NCBI RefSeq assembly: GCF_024438035.1
Contig: NZ_JANFQF010000004.1
Span: 236,829 to 300,828 of the forward strand
Length of the DNA: 64,000 nt
From: Rhodococcus tibetensis
GTDB taxonomy: Bacteria > Actinomycetota > Actinomycetes > Mycobacteriales > Mycobacteriaceae
Direction: 5' to 3'
The notes below the pieces were generated by a model. It made no database searches. It saw only the letters and a list, made by a program, of their open reading frames with translations, and was not told the DNA's origin. Both the position numbers and the translations under genes were made by a program. Shown in pieces: positions 40,541 through 49,345 of this stretch (positions are counted from its first letter, which is position 1; each line of letters starts with the position of its first letter).

Positions 40541-41134
40541 CTATTTACCTCCGGCTGCGGCGGGAACGAGTGCGGGCGTCACGGTGATCGGATCGGACCA
40601 TTCGTCGTAAAACAGCCAGTCGGGGGACTCGACCGGAACCGACAAACGGTGGAATTTGCGTTGGAAGTAGACGAGGCTGTCGCCGTGTTCGCGCGTCTGC
40701 ACGCGGTCCAGTTCGACGAACAGCACCGAATGCGATCCCACGGTCTTGCTGTCCGCGATCCGGCCGGCGAGCACCACGTGGGCGGCGCGCAGGATCGGAA
40801 CACCGTCGCCGGTGTCTTCCTCCCAGATGTCCCAGTGGAAGCGGTCCGCCATCGCGACTTTCGTTGCGCCCGCGAAATGCATGGCCAGCTCTTCGTCGTC
40901 GCCGGAGAGCACGTTGATCCCGACTCGGCCGTTGTTCCGGAACACGTTGTGCATTGCACTGTTCTGATTCACGCACACCAGGGCGGTGGGCGGGGAGTCG
41001 GTGACCGAGCAGACGGCGGTGACCGTCATCCCGCAGCGCCCGGCGGGGCCGTCGGTCGTCACGATGTTGACCGCGGCGGGCAGGTTCGCCATGGCGGTGC
41101 GAAAGCTCGATTGCATGGTAGTGAGTTCGGGCAT
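40541..41134 (-). CDS. iacG: HpaC-like flavin reductase
   Basis: 197 aa from ATG 41134 with GGAGGCTG upstream. Flavin reductase domain: FRTAMANLPAAVNIVTTDGP, GRCGMTVTAVCSVTDSPPTALVCVN and the GSHSVLFVELDRV segment. It supplies reduced flavin to a two-component monooxygenase, here most likely IacA, the acyl-CoA-dehydrogenase-like enzyme at 46465. It is the first gene of the left-hand iac transcription unit and divergent from the response regulator gene. Confidence 0.9.
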   Translation of the reverse strand: MPELTTMQSSFRTAMANLPAAVNIVTTDGPAGRCGMTVTAVCSVTDSPPTALVCVNQNSAMHNVFRNNGRVGINVLSGDDEELAMHFAGATKVAMADRFHWDIWEEDTGDGVPILRAAHVVLAGRIADSKTVGSHSVLFVELDRVQTREHGDSLVYFQRKFHRLSVPVESPDWLFYDEWSDPITVTPALVPAAAGGK

Positions 41135-41262
41135 TTTCAGCCTCCGTGAGTTGGAACAGGAAGTCGTGTCTTTCGTGGTGCGCCCGCGTTCCCCCGAGAA
41201 GAATAGGACGAATTACCTGGGTGGGAACATTGGCGGCGACGCTACTTTCTTGCAGTAAGTCG

Positions 41263-41283
41263 CCTACCCGGGTAGGGGATTCC
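41263..41283 (+). promoter_or_regulatory. Palindrome plus shared motif upstream of response regulator
   Basis: The perfect palindrome CCTACCCGGGTAGG (41263-41276) merges into CGGGTAGGGGATTCC (41269-41283). Similar CGG-GTA-GG-TTYC blocks precede the histidine kinase (47749) and the small gene at 49428, each 59-78 bp before the start codon. It lies between the divergent iacG and response-regulator genes and is a candidate binding site for the regulator. Confidence 0.5.
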
Positions 41284-41360
41284 TTCAGTTGCCTACCGCT
41301 TCCGTTACGGTCGGTGTTCACTGGACGAGGAAGCAAGCCATCTGTGCGAGGCAGGATTCG

Positions 41361-41981
41361 ATGGATCAGCAGGAAACACGGGTTTACATCGTCGACGACG
41401 ATCAGGAGTTGTGCGCATCGCTTGCGTGGCTACTCGATTCGGTCAACATCACGTCGGAGTACTACTTCTCGGTGCAGTCGTTCCTGGACGAATACCGTCG
41501 CGACATCCCGGCCTGCCTCGTTCTGGATGTCCGGATGCCGGAAGTCGGGGGATTCCAGCTCCAGGAGGCACTCCTCGCCGACGAATCCCCGATCCCGATT
41601 ATCTTCGTATCGGCACACGGTGACATCAAGATGTCGGTGCGGGCGCTGCAGCGGGGTGCGCTGACGTTCATCGAGAAGCCCTACGATCCGCAGCACATGC
41701 TCGATGTGATTCAGGATGCGCTCCGGGTCGCGCGTCAACGATTCGGCGAGAGGCGCAACAGAACGGAATTGCAGGGCCGGATAGACACGCTGACGGTGCG
41801 GGAAAGGGAAATTCTCGCACTCGTCCTCGACGGGCTGCCGAGCAAGAACATCGCCAAGGAGCTGGGTATCAGCGTGAAGACGGTCGACGTGCATCGCACA
41901 CGTATCAAGGAAAAGACCGGAGCAGAAAGCATCGCGGTTCTCGTCCGGGATATTCTGCAGGCCGGCATTGCCGTGACCTGA
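41361..41981 (+). CDS. FixJ/NarL-like response regulator of iac locus
   Basis: 206 aa; ATG 41361 gives a normal receiver start (RVYIVDDDQELC). Receiver domain 1-125 with acidic DDD at 12-14, phospho-acceptor D56 (CLVLDVRMPE), the conserved Ser/Thr (FVSAHGD) and Lys (IEKPYDP). The C-terminal LuxR helix-turn-helix is at about 140-205 (LTVREREILALVLDGL, KELGISVKTVDVHRTRI). This is the FixJ/StyR/TodT type, used for aromatic catabolism. It is inserted in reverse orientation between iacF and iacG. The PAS kinase at 47824 is the obvious partner. Most described iac clusters use a MarR repressor, and LuxR-type systems occur in some. Confidence 0.92.
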   Translation: MDQQETRVYIVDDDQELCASLAWLLDSVNITSEYYFSVQSFLDEYRRDIPACLVLDVRMPEVGGFQLQEALLADESPIPIIFVSAHGDIKMSVRALQRGALTFIEKPYDPQHMLDVIQDALRVARQRFGERRNRTELQGRIDTLTVREREILALVLDGLPSKNIAKELGISVKTVDVHRTRIKEKTGAESIAVLVRDILQAGIAVT

Positions 41982-41996
41982 AATTCTTCGGCACTT

Positions 41997-42956
41997 TCAG
42001 GGAAGTTCGACGACGAGCCGCCCGGATTTCGCGCGCGACACACACGCGGCAATTCTGTCTCCCGCCTTTCTCTCACTCTTGGTGAGGCAATTGTCGCGGT
42101 GGTCGGGTTCGCCCTCCAGCACGTCCAGGACGCACGTGCCGCAGATACCTTCCCGGCACGACGTGTCGATCTCGATGTCGTTTTCTTCGAGTACGTCGGC
42201 GATGGATTTTTCGGCGGGCACTTCGAACACCTCGCCCGTGTCGAGTTCCACCTCGAACGCAGTGTCCGACCCGGTCGCTACAGGTGTCGCCGCCTCGAAG
42301 TGTTCGAAATGGACCGCGTCCTCACCGACCGCCGGTTCCGCCAGTCCGCGCACCCGATCCATGAAACCTTCGGGGCCGCAAGTGTAGACGTGGGTGGCGG
42401 CCGACGCGTCCGCCAGGATCTTCTCGAGGGCGGAGAGCTGGTCGTCCCTCGTCAGGCCGAAGTGCAGGTGCACGTCACGGCGGAAATCCGCACTCTCCAG
42501 CAGGTCGACGAACGCGGCCTGCGTCCTCGTCCGCGCGAAGTAGTGCAGGTCGAACTGCTGTCCCCGCCGATGCAACGCGAACGCCAGACTCAGCATCGGG
42601 GTCAGCCCGATCCCCGCCGCGACGAGGATGTGCCGATCCGCGCCTTCGGCGAGCGTGAGCAGTGTGCGGGGCCGACTGATCTGCAACTCGCTGCCGACCC
42701 TCACCCGATCGTGCAGCGCGGCCGAGCCACCGCGCGGGCCGGTCTCGCGTTTGACGGCGACAACGTACGATTCGGACTCGTGCGGCGGGCTGCACAGTGA
42801 GTACTGGGTGAGGACCTCGGTGGGACCGAGGATGTCGATGTGGGCGCCCGCCGGGTACGGGTCGAACGGTGACCCGTCCGTCCGAACAAGCCGGAACGAC
42901 TTGATGTCCGGCGTTTCCTCGACAATGTCCGCGACACTGACAGTGAACATGCTCAT
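41997..42956 (-). CDS. iacF: Oxygenase reductase (phthalate dioxygenase reductase type)
   Basis: 319 aa from ATG 42956 (CCGGAGGAAG upstream). Domain order: FMN/FAD-binding barrel (1-105), NAD-binding domain (LVAAGIGLTPMLSLAFAL, VYTCGPEGFMDRV), C-terminal [2Fe-2S] ferredoxin (CREGICGTCVLDVLEG and a later Cys in IAACVSR). It delivers electrons from NADH to the Rieske oxygenase IacCD. It is the last gene of the right-hand iac unit and converges with the response regulator (16 bp between stops). Confidence 0.9.
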   Translation of the reverse strand: MSMFTVSVADIVEETPDIKSFRLVRTDGSPFDPYPAGAHIDILGPTEVLTQYSLCSPPHESESYVVAVKRETGPRGGSAALHDRVRVGSELQISRPRTLLTLAEGADRHILVAAGIGLTPMLSLAFALHRRGQQFDLHYFARTRTQAAFVDLLESADFRRDVHLHFGLTRDDQLSALEKILADASAATHVYTCGPEGFMDRVRGLAEPAVGEDAVHFEHFEAATPVATGSDTAFEVELDTGEVFEVPAEKSIADVLEENDIEIDTSCREGICGTCVLDVLEGEPDHRDNCLTKSERKAGDRIAACVSRAKSGRLVVELP

Positions 42957-43001
42957 GGTGATTCTTCCTCCGGTGCTGCGACCGTTCGCCCGCGGGCGGG
43001 G

Positions 43002-43742
43002 TCAACGCATGTACAGGCCGCCGTTGACGTCCCAGCAGGCACCCGTGACCGACGCGGCCGTCGGCGATGCGAGCAGGGCAACGGTCTCGGCAATGAAATC
43101 GGGCGAGCCCAGGGTGCCCACCGGAATCGTGGTGAGGATGGCGGCCAGCTTGTCCGCGGGCACCGTCTCGCGCACGATGGGCAGGTCCAGCGGCCCGGGG
43201 GAGACCGCGTTGACGGTGACACCCGACGGGGCGAGTTCGCGTGCGAAGACCTTGGTCAGTGTGCCGACGCCGCCCTTGGCCGCGGCGTAGTGCGCGCCGG
43301 TCGCCGTGCCACCGTTCTGTCCCGCCAGCGACGCGATGTTGACGATTCTGCCGTATCGCTTCTCGGCGAAGTAGCTTCCGAACACCTGGCAGCCGAGAAA
43401 GGCCCCGTTGAGGTTGATCTCGACGATGTCGGAGAATTCCTCCGGCGCGATGTCCATCAGCGAGCCCGTCTGCGACCGGCCGGCGTTGTTGACGAGGACG
43501 TCGATGCCGCCCCACTCGGCGATCACCCGGTCACGGACGGCTTCGAAACTCTTCCGCTTCCGAACGTCCAGTTCCACGCCGATGGCCGTGTTGCCGTCCG
43601 GATCCAGCTGCGCCGCGGTCTCTTTCGCGGCACCGCTGTCGATGTCCGCGACCGCGACGCGGTATCCGCGGTCGTGCAACTGGTGTGCGATCGCGGCACC
43701 GAGGCCGCGTCCGCCACCGGTGACTACTGCGACAGAATCCAC
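43002..43742 (-). CDS. iacE: Short-chain dehydrogenase/reductase of iac locus
   Basis: 246 aa from GTG 43742. Classical SDR: TGGGRGLGAAIA nucleotide motif, NNAG (VLVNNAGRSQ), catalytic Ser in NIASLAG, Tyr and Lys in HYAAAKGG, and a Gly-rich end (WDVNGGLYMR). IacE is assigned to oxidation steps between 2-hydroxy-indoleacetate and dioxindole-3-acetate. It sits between iacD and iacF as in other iac clusters. Substrate assignment rests on synteny. Confidence 0.88.
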   Translation of the reverse strand: MDSVAVVTGGGRGLGAAIAHQLHDRGYRVAVADIDSGAAKETAAQLDPDGNTAIGVELDVRKRKSFEAVRDRVIAEWGGIDVLVNNAGRSQTGSLMDIAPEEFSDIVEINLNGAFLGCQVFGSYFAEKRYGRIVNIASLAGQNGGTATGAHYAAAKGGVGTLTKVFARELAPSGVTVNAVSPGPLDLPIVRETVPADKLAAILTTIPVGTLGSPDFIAETVALLASPTAASVTGACWDVNGGLYMR

Positions 43743-43783
43743 GTCGAGCTCCTGTTCGATCGATAAGGTGCGGAAAGTGCTGG

Positions 43784-44287
43784 TCAGAGCAGGTAGCCGG
43801 AGGCGTTGACCGCTGCCTGGGAGTTGACGAGCCGGATGACCTTGAGGTCCAACCGCGGCCCGCTCTCGGTGTAGCGAATGCGGTGCGTGACGTCGGCGGC
43901 GAGGGTCTGCTGGTCGTCGCGCTTGAAGCCCACGAGGATCTGCGCGGACCTCACCGTGATCGAGTCCTCGGTCCGTTCCTCGACCGTGAACCGCGAGACG
44001 GTGCGGACCGTCCGGGCGGCGGCGAGCGCGGACATCGAGTAGCCGGAGGTCAGGCGTTCGATACGCATGCGCCGCATGCGAGTGTCGTCGTTGACCATGT
44101 TCAGCGATCCGTCGAAGTCGTCGGTGTCCGGGTCGATGGGGATGACGTACCGGCCTTCGTCGGTCCAGAGGGCGTCCCAGGTCTGGTAGTCCTTGGCGTC
44201 GAGGAGTGCCGCTTCGTGCCAGATGAGTTCGATCGCCTGCATACCGCGGGTGTCGGCGAGTTGGGCGGTCATCAGGTCAGTGCTCAT
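43784..44287 (-). CDS. iacD: Aromatic-ring dioxygenase small subunit
   Basis: 167 aa, ATG 44287 overlapping the iacC stop by 11 nt. Cone-fold beta subunit: IELIWHEAALLDAKDYQTWDALWTDEGRYVIP, RMRIERLTSGYSMS, and a C-terminal LDLKVIRLVNSQA. It is structural partner of the Rieske alpha subunit and has no metal ligands. The tight overlap supports 1:1 synthesis. Confidence 0.92.
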   Translation of the reverse strand: MSTDLMTAQLADTRGMQAIELIWHEAALLDAKDYQTWDALWTDEGRYVIPIDPDTDDFDGSLNMVNDDTRMRRMRIERLTSGYSMSALAAARTVRTVSRFTVEERTEDSITVRSAQILVGFKRDDQQTLAADVTHRIRYTESGPRLDLKVIRLVNSQAAVNASGYLL

Positions 44288-45551
44288 CGGTCATCATCCT
44301 CTTCCACATTGCGTAGGCCTCGCGCATTCCGGTTTCGTCGGTGACGTGCGAGGTGCGGTGTCCGTCGCTGTCGAGCGCTTCACGATTGAGACCGCGGTTC
44401 ACCATGATCGGCATTCCGGGCGCGCCGCGGGATCCGCGTTGTACCCGGTCCCAGGCCTCGGAATCGTCGGGGCTCCCGAACCCGAACGGGCCCTGGAAGT
44501 GTTCGTGGATGCGGAGGCGTTCGCGGTTGACGATCTCCGGGCCGCCGTCCATGCCGAGGGCGATGTGCCGGATCTCGGTCTCGTCGACGGAGATCGGGCG
44601 CAGTACCCGGAAGAACGACATCGACATCGCGACGTTGGGGAAGATGTTGAGGTTGAACCCGGCGCCGTGCATGGAGCGGACGATGCGGCGGACCTTGTCG
44701 GCGGGCATCGTCTTCGACAGTTCTTCGACGATGTGGTCGAAACGCGCCTGAATCTTCTCGGTGCCGTCGTCGTGGTCCAGGTCGACGTGCTCCGGGACCA
44801 TGATGGCGACGCTGTGGCCGTTTCCGAGAGCGTGGGTGACGGCGTTGTCGTCGGTCATGAAGGAGAGCATGTCGGCGGTCTCGGCGTCGACGGAGGACAT
44901 CCAGGACCGGTGCACGATCGGGAAGTGGTATCCGTCGGTGGTGTTCTCCAACTGGATCTTCCAGTTTCCGCGGAAGCGGAAGCAATGTTCGCCCTGCGTC
45001 TTGATGGGGTATCCGGCGCCCTGCTTCATGAACAGGTCCATCCACACCTTCGCGTCGCCGAGGAAGTCGGCGAGGGGTTCGACGTCGGGGTTGAAGCTGG
45101 CGAAGATCATGCCGGCGTACGACTCCACCCGCAGGCTCTGGAGGGGGAGGTCCTTCTTGTCGAGGTTCTCGTCGTAACCGTCGGGGTACGGAATTCCGCG
45201 CAGACGACCGTCAAGGGCATACGACCAGCTGTGATACGGGCAGGTGAACCCGTTCGCCTTGCCCTTGGGGACCTCGCAGACGCTGGCCCCGCGGTGGCGG
45301 CACCGGTTCAGCAGGACGTTGAAGTTCCCCTTGCGGTCGCGGTTGACGATCACCGGTTGCCGGCCGATGGTCGCCATCTTGTAGCTTCCGGCCTCGGGTA
45401 TCTCGCTCTCGTGGGCAACCCATACCCAGGTGCGGTAGAAGATCCTCTCGAGTTCCGCCTCGAACATGTCGGGGTCGGTGTACAGCGATCCGTCCACGCG
45501 GTCGTCCGTGGCGAGGTCCGCGAAGTTGGTGGGATCCAGGGAAGTGGTCAT
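44277..45551 (-). CDS. iacC: Rieske oxygenase large subunit
   Basis: About 424 aa, ATG 45551 (a GTG at 45554 overlaps the upstream stop). Rieske [2Fe-2S] ligands are C84-R-H86 and C104-x2-H107 (NRCRHRG, CPYHSW). The mononuclear iron site is H209 and H214 in DGYHFPIVH, with the bridging Asp just before. In iac pathways IacCD converts dioxindole-3-acetate to catechol. The gene order iacA-B-I-C-D-E-F on one strand strongly supports this reading over benzoate- or anthranilate-type dioxygenases. Confidence 0.9.
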   Translation of the reverse strand: MTTSLDPTNFADLATDDRVDGSLYTDPDMFEAELERIFYRTWVWVAHESEIPEAGSYKMATIGRQPVIVNRDRKGNFNVLLNRCRHRGASVCEVPKGKANGFTCPYHSWSYALDGRLRGIPYPDGYDENLDKKDLPLQSLRVESYAGMIFASFNPDVEPLADFLGDAKVWMDLFMKQGAGYPIKTQGEHCFRFRGNWKIQLENTTDGYHFPIVHRSWMSSVDAETADMLSFMTDDNAVTHALGNGHSVAIMVPEHVDLDHDDGTEKIQARFDHIVEELSKTMPADKVRRIVRSMHGAGFNLNIFPNVAMSMSFFRVLRPISVDETEIRHIALGMDGGPEIVNRERLRIHEHFQGPFGFGSPDDSEAWDRVQRGSRGAPGMPIMVNRGLNREALDSDGHRTSHVTDETGMREAYAMWKRMMTDEH

Positions 45552-46051
45552 CACGTTCTCTTTCCATTCGATTCGAGCAGTCGTGTCGCCTCGTCGAGGC
45601 GAGTGACGAACAGCTTCTCGGTCGTGAAGTGCTTGATTCGGGCGATACCGCCCCGAACTTCACACTCGGCGGTGATGCGTGCGACGAGCAGTTCGGCCGA
45701 TCCGTCCTCGTATCGCGACAGCTGCTGCATGATCCACCGCCCCTGCGCCTCGGGGCCGTCCACCTCGATCTGCTCATTGCCGAGCAGGTGCACATTTCCC
45801 CGGAAATGGGAGTTCGGTGGAAGGTACGCGGTGAGCATTCCGGCGATCTCCGGCCGGCCCCGCCGCGTGCCGAACTTGTGCGCGTACTCGGCGCCGATGC
45901 CTTCCCACACTGCGTCGGGCGTGAACAGCGAGGCGAGTTCCTCCACCGAAAACGCCACGGAGGGAACATCGCACAGTTCCATGTAGCGACACATCACGCG
46001 GTGCACGGCCGCACGGCTCTCGATGCGCTCGGCCGCGGTCGCAGAGTGCAT
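45551..46051 (-). CDS. iacI: SnoaL-like protein of iac locus
   Basis: 166 aa from ATG 46051; GTG 46060, overlapping the iacB stop as GTGA, would add three residues. SnoaL/NTF2-like fold: RAAVHRVMCRYMELCD, ELASLFTPDAVWEGIG, GRPEIAGMLTAYLPP and HFRGNVHLLGNEQIEVDG. iac clusters encode such a protein as IacI, thought to act after IacA on the hydroxylated indoleacetate. The fold lacks a fixed catalytic motif, so function rests on synteny. Confidence 0.85.
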   Translation of the reverse strand: MHSATAAERIESRAAVHRVMCRYMELCDVPSVAFSVEELASLFTPDAVWEGIGAEYAHKFGTRRGRPEIAGMLTAYLPPNSHFRGNVHLLGNEQIEVDGPEAQGRWIMQQLSRYEDGSAELLVARITAECEVRGGIARIKHFTTEKLFVTRLDEATRLLESNGKRT

Positions 46052-46056
46052 TCCGC

Positions 46057-46434
46057 TCACGCGCCGAGGTCGACGTCTTCGCGGACGGTGAGCGCACGGC
46101 CGATGCGGGCTTCGATCTTCGCGTATCGCCACAACGTGTACTCGCCGACAGGGGTGGTGCGGAAGAGGTTGCAGACGGCCTTGACGGTCTCCTGGGTGTC
46201 GACGTCGGCGAGAATGTAGCAGGTCCACGGCCAGCCGTCCGACGGTCCGACCATGTGGCTGTCGTCGTCGATGTCCCCGATCACCCGGACCCCGGGTGTG
46301 TCGGCCACCGCGTCCATCATCCCGGAGAACGCCTTCCACACCAGCCCGCCCTGGCCGGTCGGGAGGTCGAAGAAGTTCTGGTTGATGCCGATGCAGAACA
46401 GGACTCGCAGCGGTGCGGTCTTGGTGTCACTCAC
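46057..46434 (-). CDS. iacB: IacB-like protein of unknown function
   Basis: 125 aa from GTG 46434 (GAGGAG upstream). No known domain motif; visible are RVLFCIGINQNFFDLPTGQG, a VIGDIDDDSHMVGPSDGWPW segment, and an alpha-beta tail (VKAVCNLFRTTPVGEYTLWRY). It is small, soluble and resembles dimeric alpha-beta barrel proteins. It lies directly after iacA with 30 bp between, exactly where iac clusters carry iacB, a conserved gene with no established reaction. The symbol rests mainly on position. Confidence 0.72.
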   Translation of the reverse strand: MSDTKTAPLRVLFCIGINQNFFDLPTGQGGLVWKAFSGMMDAVADTPGVRVIGDIDDDSHMVGPSDGWPWTCYILADVDTQETVKAVCNLFRTTPVGEYTLWRYAKIEARIGRALTVREDVDLGA

Positions 46435-46464
46435 GAATGGTCTCCTCGATTGAAAGCGGGGTGG

Positions 46465-47625
46465 TCAGATGAAGCCGGGGAACGGCGGGATGTCCATGAG
46501 CACCGCACCGGCGCTGTCGTAGATGCCGTCGCCGAGGAAGGCGTGCTGCGGCGGGACAAGGGCCTCGCGCATGTACCGCTGCATCGCGTTGCCGTCGTAG
46601 ATCGCGCCGGTGCCCGACAACTGGAATGCGGTGTGCACGGCGGAGGCGCCCGCCTTGGCCACGTGCGTCGACGAAAGGCGAAGAAGGGCCGCAAGCTTGT
46701 CCGGGACGGGGTCGCCGGCGACCACCGTGGCGTACGCCTCGTCGGTGACCTCGTAGAAGAAGGCACGGGCAGACCTCAGCGTCGCCTCCGCCTTGGCCAG
46801 GTCGATGCGATAGTAGGCGCGATCGGCGAGCTTGGGTGCTCCGGTGATTCCTGTGCGTCCCGCTCCGACCTTGATCGCGTAGTCGAGCGCGGCGCGGCCC
46901 ACTCCGAGATTGACGACGGCCAGGACCTGGGCGGCGTAGGCGATGGAGGGGTAGCGGTAGAGGGGTTCGTCGACGGTGGGGGTTCCGCCCCGGATGAATG
47001 TCCAGTCCTCGGGTACGACAACGCCGTCGACCTTCAGTTCGTGGCTTCCGGTGCCCGACAGACCGACCACGTCCCAGTTCTCGACGATCTCGACGTCCTT
47101 CGGCCACAGCAGGGCGGTGCGCGGCTTCCCCGCCGTGGAGTCGCCGCCGCGAATCCCGACGCCGAGAATGTCAGCGCCCTTGCATCCGCTGGCGAATTTC
47201 CACTGCCCGTGGATCTTCAGGCCTCCGGGCACCTGTTCGGCGGGTTGCACCGGGAACAGGCCGCCGGCGAAAACGAGGTCGGGGCTGTCCTTGTACAACT
47301 CCGCCTGCGTCGCGAGTGGCAGTGCCGCCAGGTAGACGAGGGCGGAGCCGAAGCTGGCAACCCAGCCCGCCGACGCGTCCACCGCGGAGATGCGTTCGAT
47401 CATCCGCAGAAACTCGCTCGGGGGCAGCGCGTCGCCGCCGAATTGGCGGGGTGTCGCCGCGCGGTAGATGCCGATCTGCTTGAACTCGTCGATCATGTCG
47501 CGAGGCACGAACTTCTGGCGAGCGAATTCTTCCCGCCGCAGTGCGACGTGCTCGAGGACGTCCTCGAACGACAGCGTCCCGTTCGCGGCGGCGTCCGTCG
47601 TGTCGAGGGTCGGTGCGTTGGTCAT
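46465..47625 (-). CDS. iacA: Indole-3-acetate monooxygenase, acyl-CoA dehydrogenase fold
   Basis: 386 aa from ATG 47625 (CGGAG upstream; a TTG codon directly before is in frame). Group D flavin monooxygenase/acyl-CoA dehydrogenase fold: IGIYRAATPRQFGGDALPPSEF, SAVDASAGWVASFGSA, WKFASGCKGADILGVGI, and GLSGTGSHELKVDGVVVP, followed by a C-terminal helical bundle with SSTHVAKAGASAVHTAF. IacA hydroxylates indole-3-acetate using reduced flavin from IacG. It heads the right-hand iac unit and is divergent from the histidine kinase gene. Confidence 0.9.
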   Translation of the reverse strand: MTNAPTLDTTDAAANGTLSFEDVLEHVALRREEFARQKFVPRDMIDEFKQIGIYRAATPRQFGGDALPPSEFLRMIERISAVDASAGWVASFGSALVYLAALPLATQAELYKDSPDLVFAGGLFPVQPAEQVPGGLKIHGQWKFASGCKGADILGVGIRGGDSTAGKPRTALLWPKDVEIVENWDVVGLSGTGSHELKVDGVVVPEDWTFIRGGTPTVDEPLYRYPSIAYAAQVLAVVNLGVGRAALDYAIKVGAGRTGITGAPKLADRAYYRIDLAKAEATLRSARAFFYEVTDEAYATVVAGDPVPDKLAALLRLSSTHVAKAGASAVHTAFQLSGTGAIYDGNAMQRYMREALVPPQHAFLGDGIYDSAGAVLMDIPPFPGFI

Positions 47626-47748
47626 CAAATACTCCGATCGACGCGAAGTAGAAGGGGTGTGGCGTTTTTCGTGTCGAACTCACGCTATTGCGGTGGCGGG
47701 CATCACTCAATCGGTGCTTCCTCCCGCGGACGTGCAGAGATGTCGCCT

Positions 47749-47765
47749 CGGAGTAAAGGATTTCC
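47749..47765 (+). promoter_or_regulatory. Second copy of shared motif, iacA-kinase spacer
   Basis: CGGAGTAAAGGATTTCC lies between the divergent iacA and histidine kinase genes, 59 bp before the kinase start. It matches the block before the response regulator (CGGGTAGGGGATTCC) and before the 49428 gene (CGGGTAAAGGTTTC). Confidence 0.45.
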
Positions 47766-47823
47766 CTATCGTGTCCGCGGTCCGTCCGCTCAGTAGACTC
47801 GAGATGAGCCGAAGGAGGCCGCA

Positions 47824-49329
47824 TTGTCCGATCTCGCGCCGTCCGACTACGAACGACTCGTCGAGTCCCTTCGCTACTGCGTCCTGGTCCACGATGCGGC
47901 CACCAAAGACATCCTCTGGGCGAACCGGGCTGCGTCCGAACTGCTCGAGTTCACGGTCGAAGAGCTCAAACCGCTCAAGGCGCCCGATATGAGTTCCCCG
48001 GCGAAGCGGTACCGCAGGTCGGTGGGACGGCGGTGGCTGCAGGAGGCTGTCGACAATGGGGCGGCGGTCATCGAATGGGCGTATCGCGCGAAGAGCGGGC
48101 GAGAAGTCCTGACGGAGGCGATCGCGATCCGGGTCGAGCTGAGTGCCCGAACCGTGGTGATGGTGCAGTTCCGCGACATCGAGCAGGAAACGTCGATGCG
48201 CCGCGACCTCACCCGCACCGAGGCCGACCTCACCCGCACGGAGGCCCGGCTGGCCGCGTTCCTGCGGAACATGGCCGAAGGAATCCTCGTCCTGGACGAC
48301 GACAGTCGTATCACGTATGCAAGCGAGGCGGCGTCGGACCTCCTGAAGGTTCCGGTGGCATCGCTTGTCGGCGAACGCTTCACGGAATTCTGCCGGGCGG
48401 GTCAGTCACGGGAGAGCGTGCGCCGCGCCCTGCGGCTGACGACCGCAGGCGGGGGTTCCCAGAGCCTGCGCTACGAGGTGGAACTGACAGCCGAGGAGCG
48501 CCGGTGGCATGCGGGGAGCTGCCAGCACATCGGTATCGAGAACGATCTGAGCGGCCACCTCCTGCTCTTCCACGACGTCACCGAACACGTCCGCACCGAG
48601 CAGGAGCACGAACGGGACTCGCAGTACCTCAACTACCTGGCCCGCTACAACGCGATGGGCGACATGGCCATGGCCATCGCCCACGAGCTGGCCCAGCCGC
48701 TCGCGGCCGCCACCAATTTCATCGCCGGAACGCAGAGCCGCCTCGACGACGGCAGGAGCGGTCACGACGAGGTGAGCTGGGGCCTGGGGGAGGCGCGCAA
48801 ACAGATCGACCGGGCCAATCAGATCGTCCGGAGTCTGCGTGAGTACGTGACGCAACTCGAGGAGTCACAGCAGATCGTCGATCTCAACGACATCGTCGAC
48901 GAATGCGCGTACTTCATCGACATCCGGGCGCGGCAGAGGGGTGTTCACGTCGAGTACCTCCGTGCGCAGGACACGGTTGCCGTCGTGTGCGAACGTGTGC
49001 TCACCGGGCAGGTCATCCTGAACCTGTGTTTCAACGCCATCGACGAGATGGCGGAATGGCCGGCAGCCGACCGCATCGTGACGGTACGCACCGACATCAC
49101 CGAGACGGAGGGCGTCGTGAGGGTCGAAGACCACGGCAAGGGTCTCTCGCACATCCCGGACGGTCGAATCTTCGACGGGGCGTTCACCTCGAAGTCCACG
49201 GGTCACGGAATCGGGCTCGCGCTGAGCCACCGCATCATCTCCCGCCAGGGCGGGACACTCAGCGCGCGCGAGAACGATCCGCACGGGGCGGTCTTCACGT
49301 TCACGTTGCCCGCCGATCCGAACCGTTGA
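47824..49329 (+). CDS. FixL-like PAS-PAS sensor histidine kinase
   Basis: 501 aa from TTG 47824, fixed by an AAGGAGG 7 nt upstream. No transmembrane helix, so a cytoplasmic sensor. PAS 1 is at about 10-125 and PAS 2 at about 145-265, linked by a helical segment with a perfect duplicated heptad (DLTRTEA twice, residues 128-141). The H box has H287 in AHELAQPLAA, followed by an N box (LCFNAIDEMAEW), G1 (VEDHGKGLS) and G2 (STGHGIGLALSH). It probably phosphorylates the FixJ-like regulator at 41361 on sensing indoleacetate or a related compound. Partnership is inferred from type and shared upstream motifs. Confidence 0.92.
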   Translation: MSDLAPSDYERLVESLRYCVLVHDAATKDILWANRAASELLEFTVEELKPLKAPDMSSPAKRYRRSVGRRWLQEAVDNGAAVIEWAYRAKSGREVLTEAIAIRVELSARTVVMVQFRDIEQETSMRRDLTRTEADLTRTEARLAAFLRNMAEGILVLDDDSRITYASEAASDLLKVPVASLVGERFTEFCRAGQSRESVRRALRLTTAGGGSQSLRYEVELTAEERRWHAGSCQHIGIENDLSGHLLLFHDVTEHVRTEQEHERDSQYLNYLARYNAMGDMAMAIAHELAQPLAAATNFIAGTQSRLDDGRSGHDEVSWGLGEARKQIDRANQIVRSLREYVTQLEESQQIVDLNDIVDECAYFIDIRARQRGVHVEYLRAQDTVAVVCERVLTGQVILNLCFNAIDEMAEWPAADRIVTVRTDITETEGVVRVEDHGKGLSHIPDGRIFDGAFTSKSTGHGIGLALSHRIISRQGGTLSARENDPHGAVFTFTLPADPNR

Positions 49330-49345
49330 GCGACCGACCCCCACA

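Noticed and set aside
44277..45551. Benzoate/anthranilate-type dioxygenase reading for the Rieske pair
   Set aside because: Neighbouring iacA, iacB and SnoaL-like genes and flavin reductase fit the indoleacetate set much better; no diol dehydrogenase of the ben type is present.
48204..48245. The 21-bp tandem units as a CRISPR or regulatory repeat
   Set aside because: Only two units without spacers, in frame within a kinase gene.
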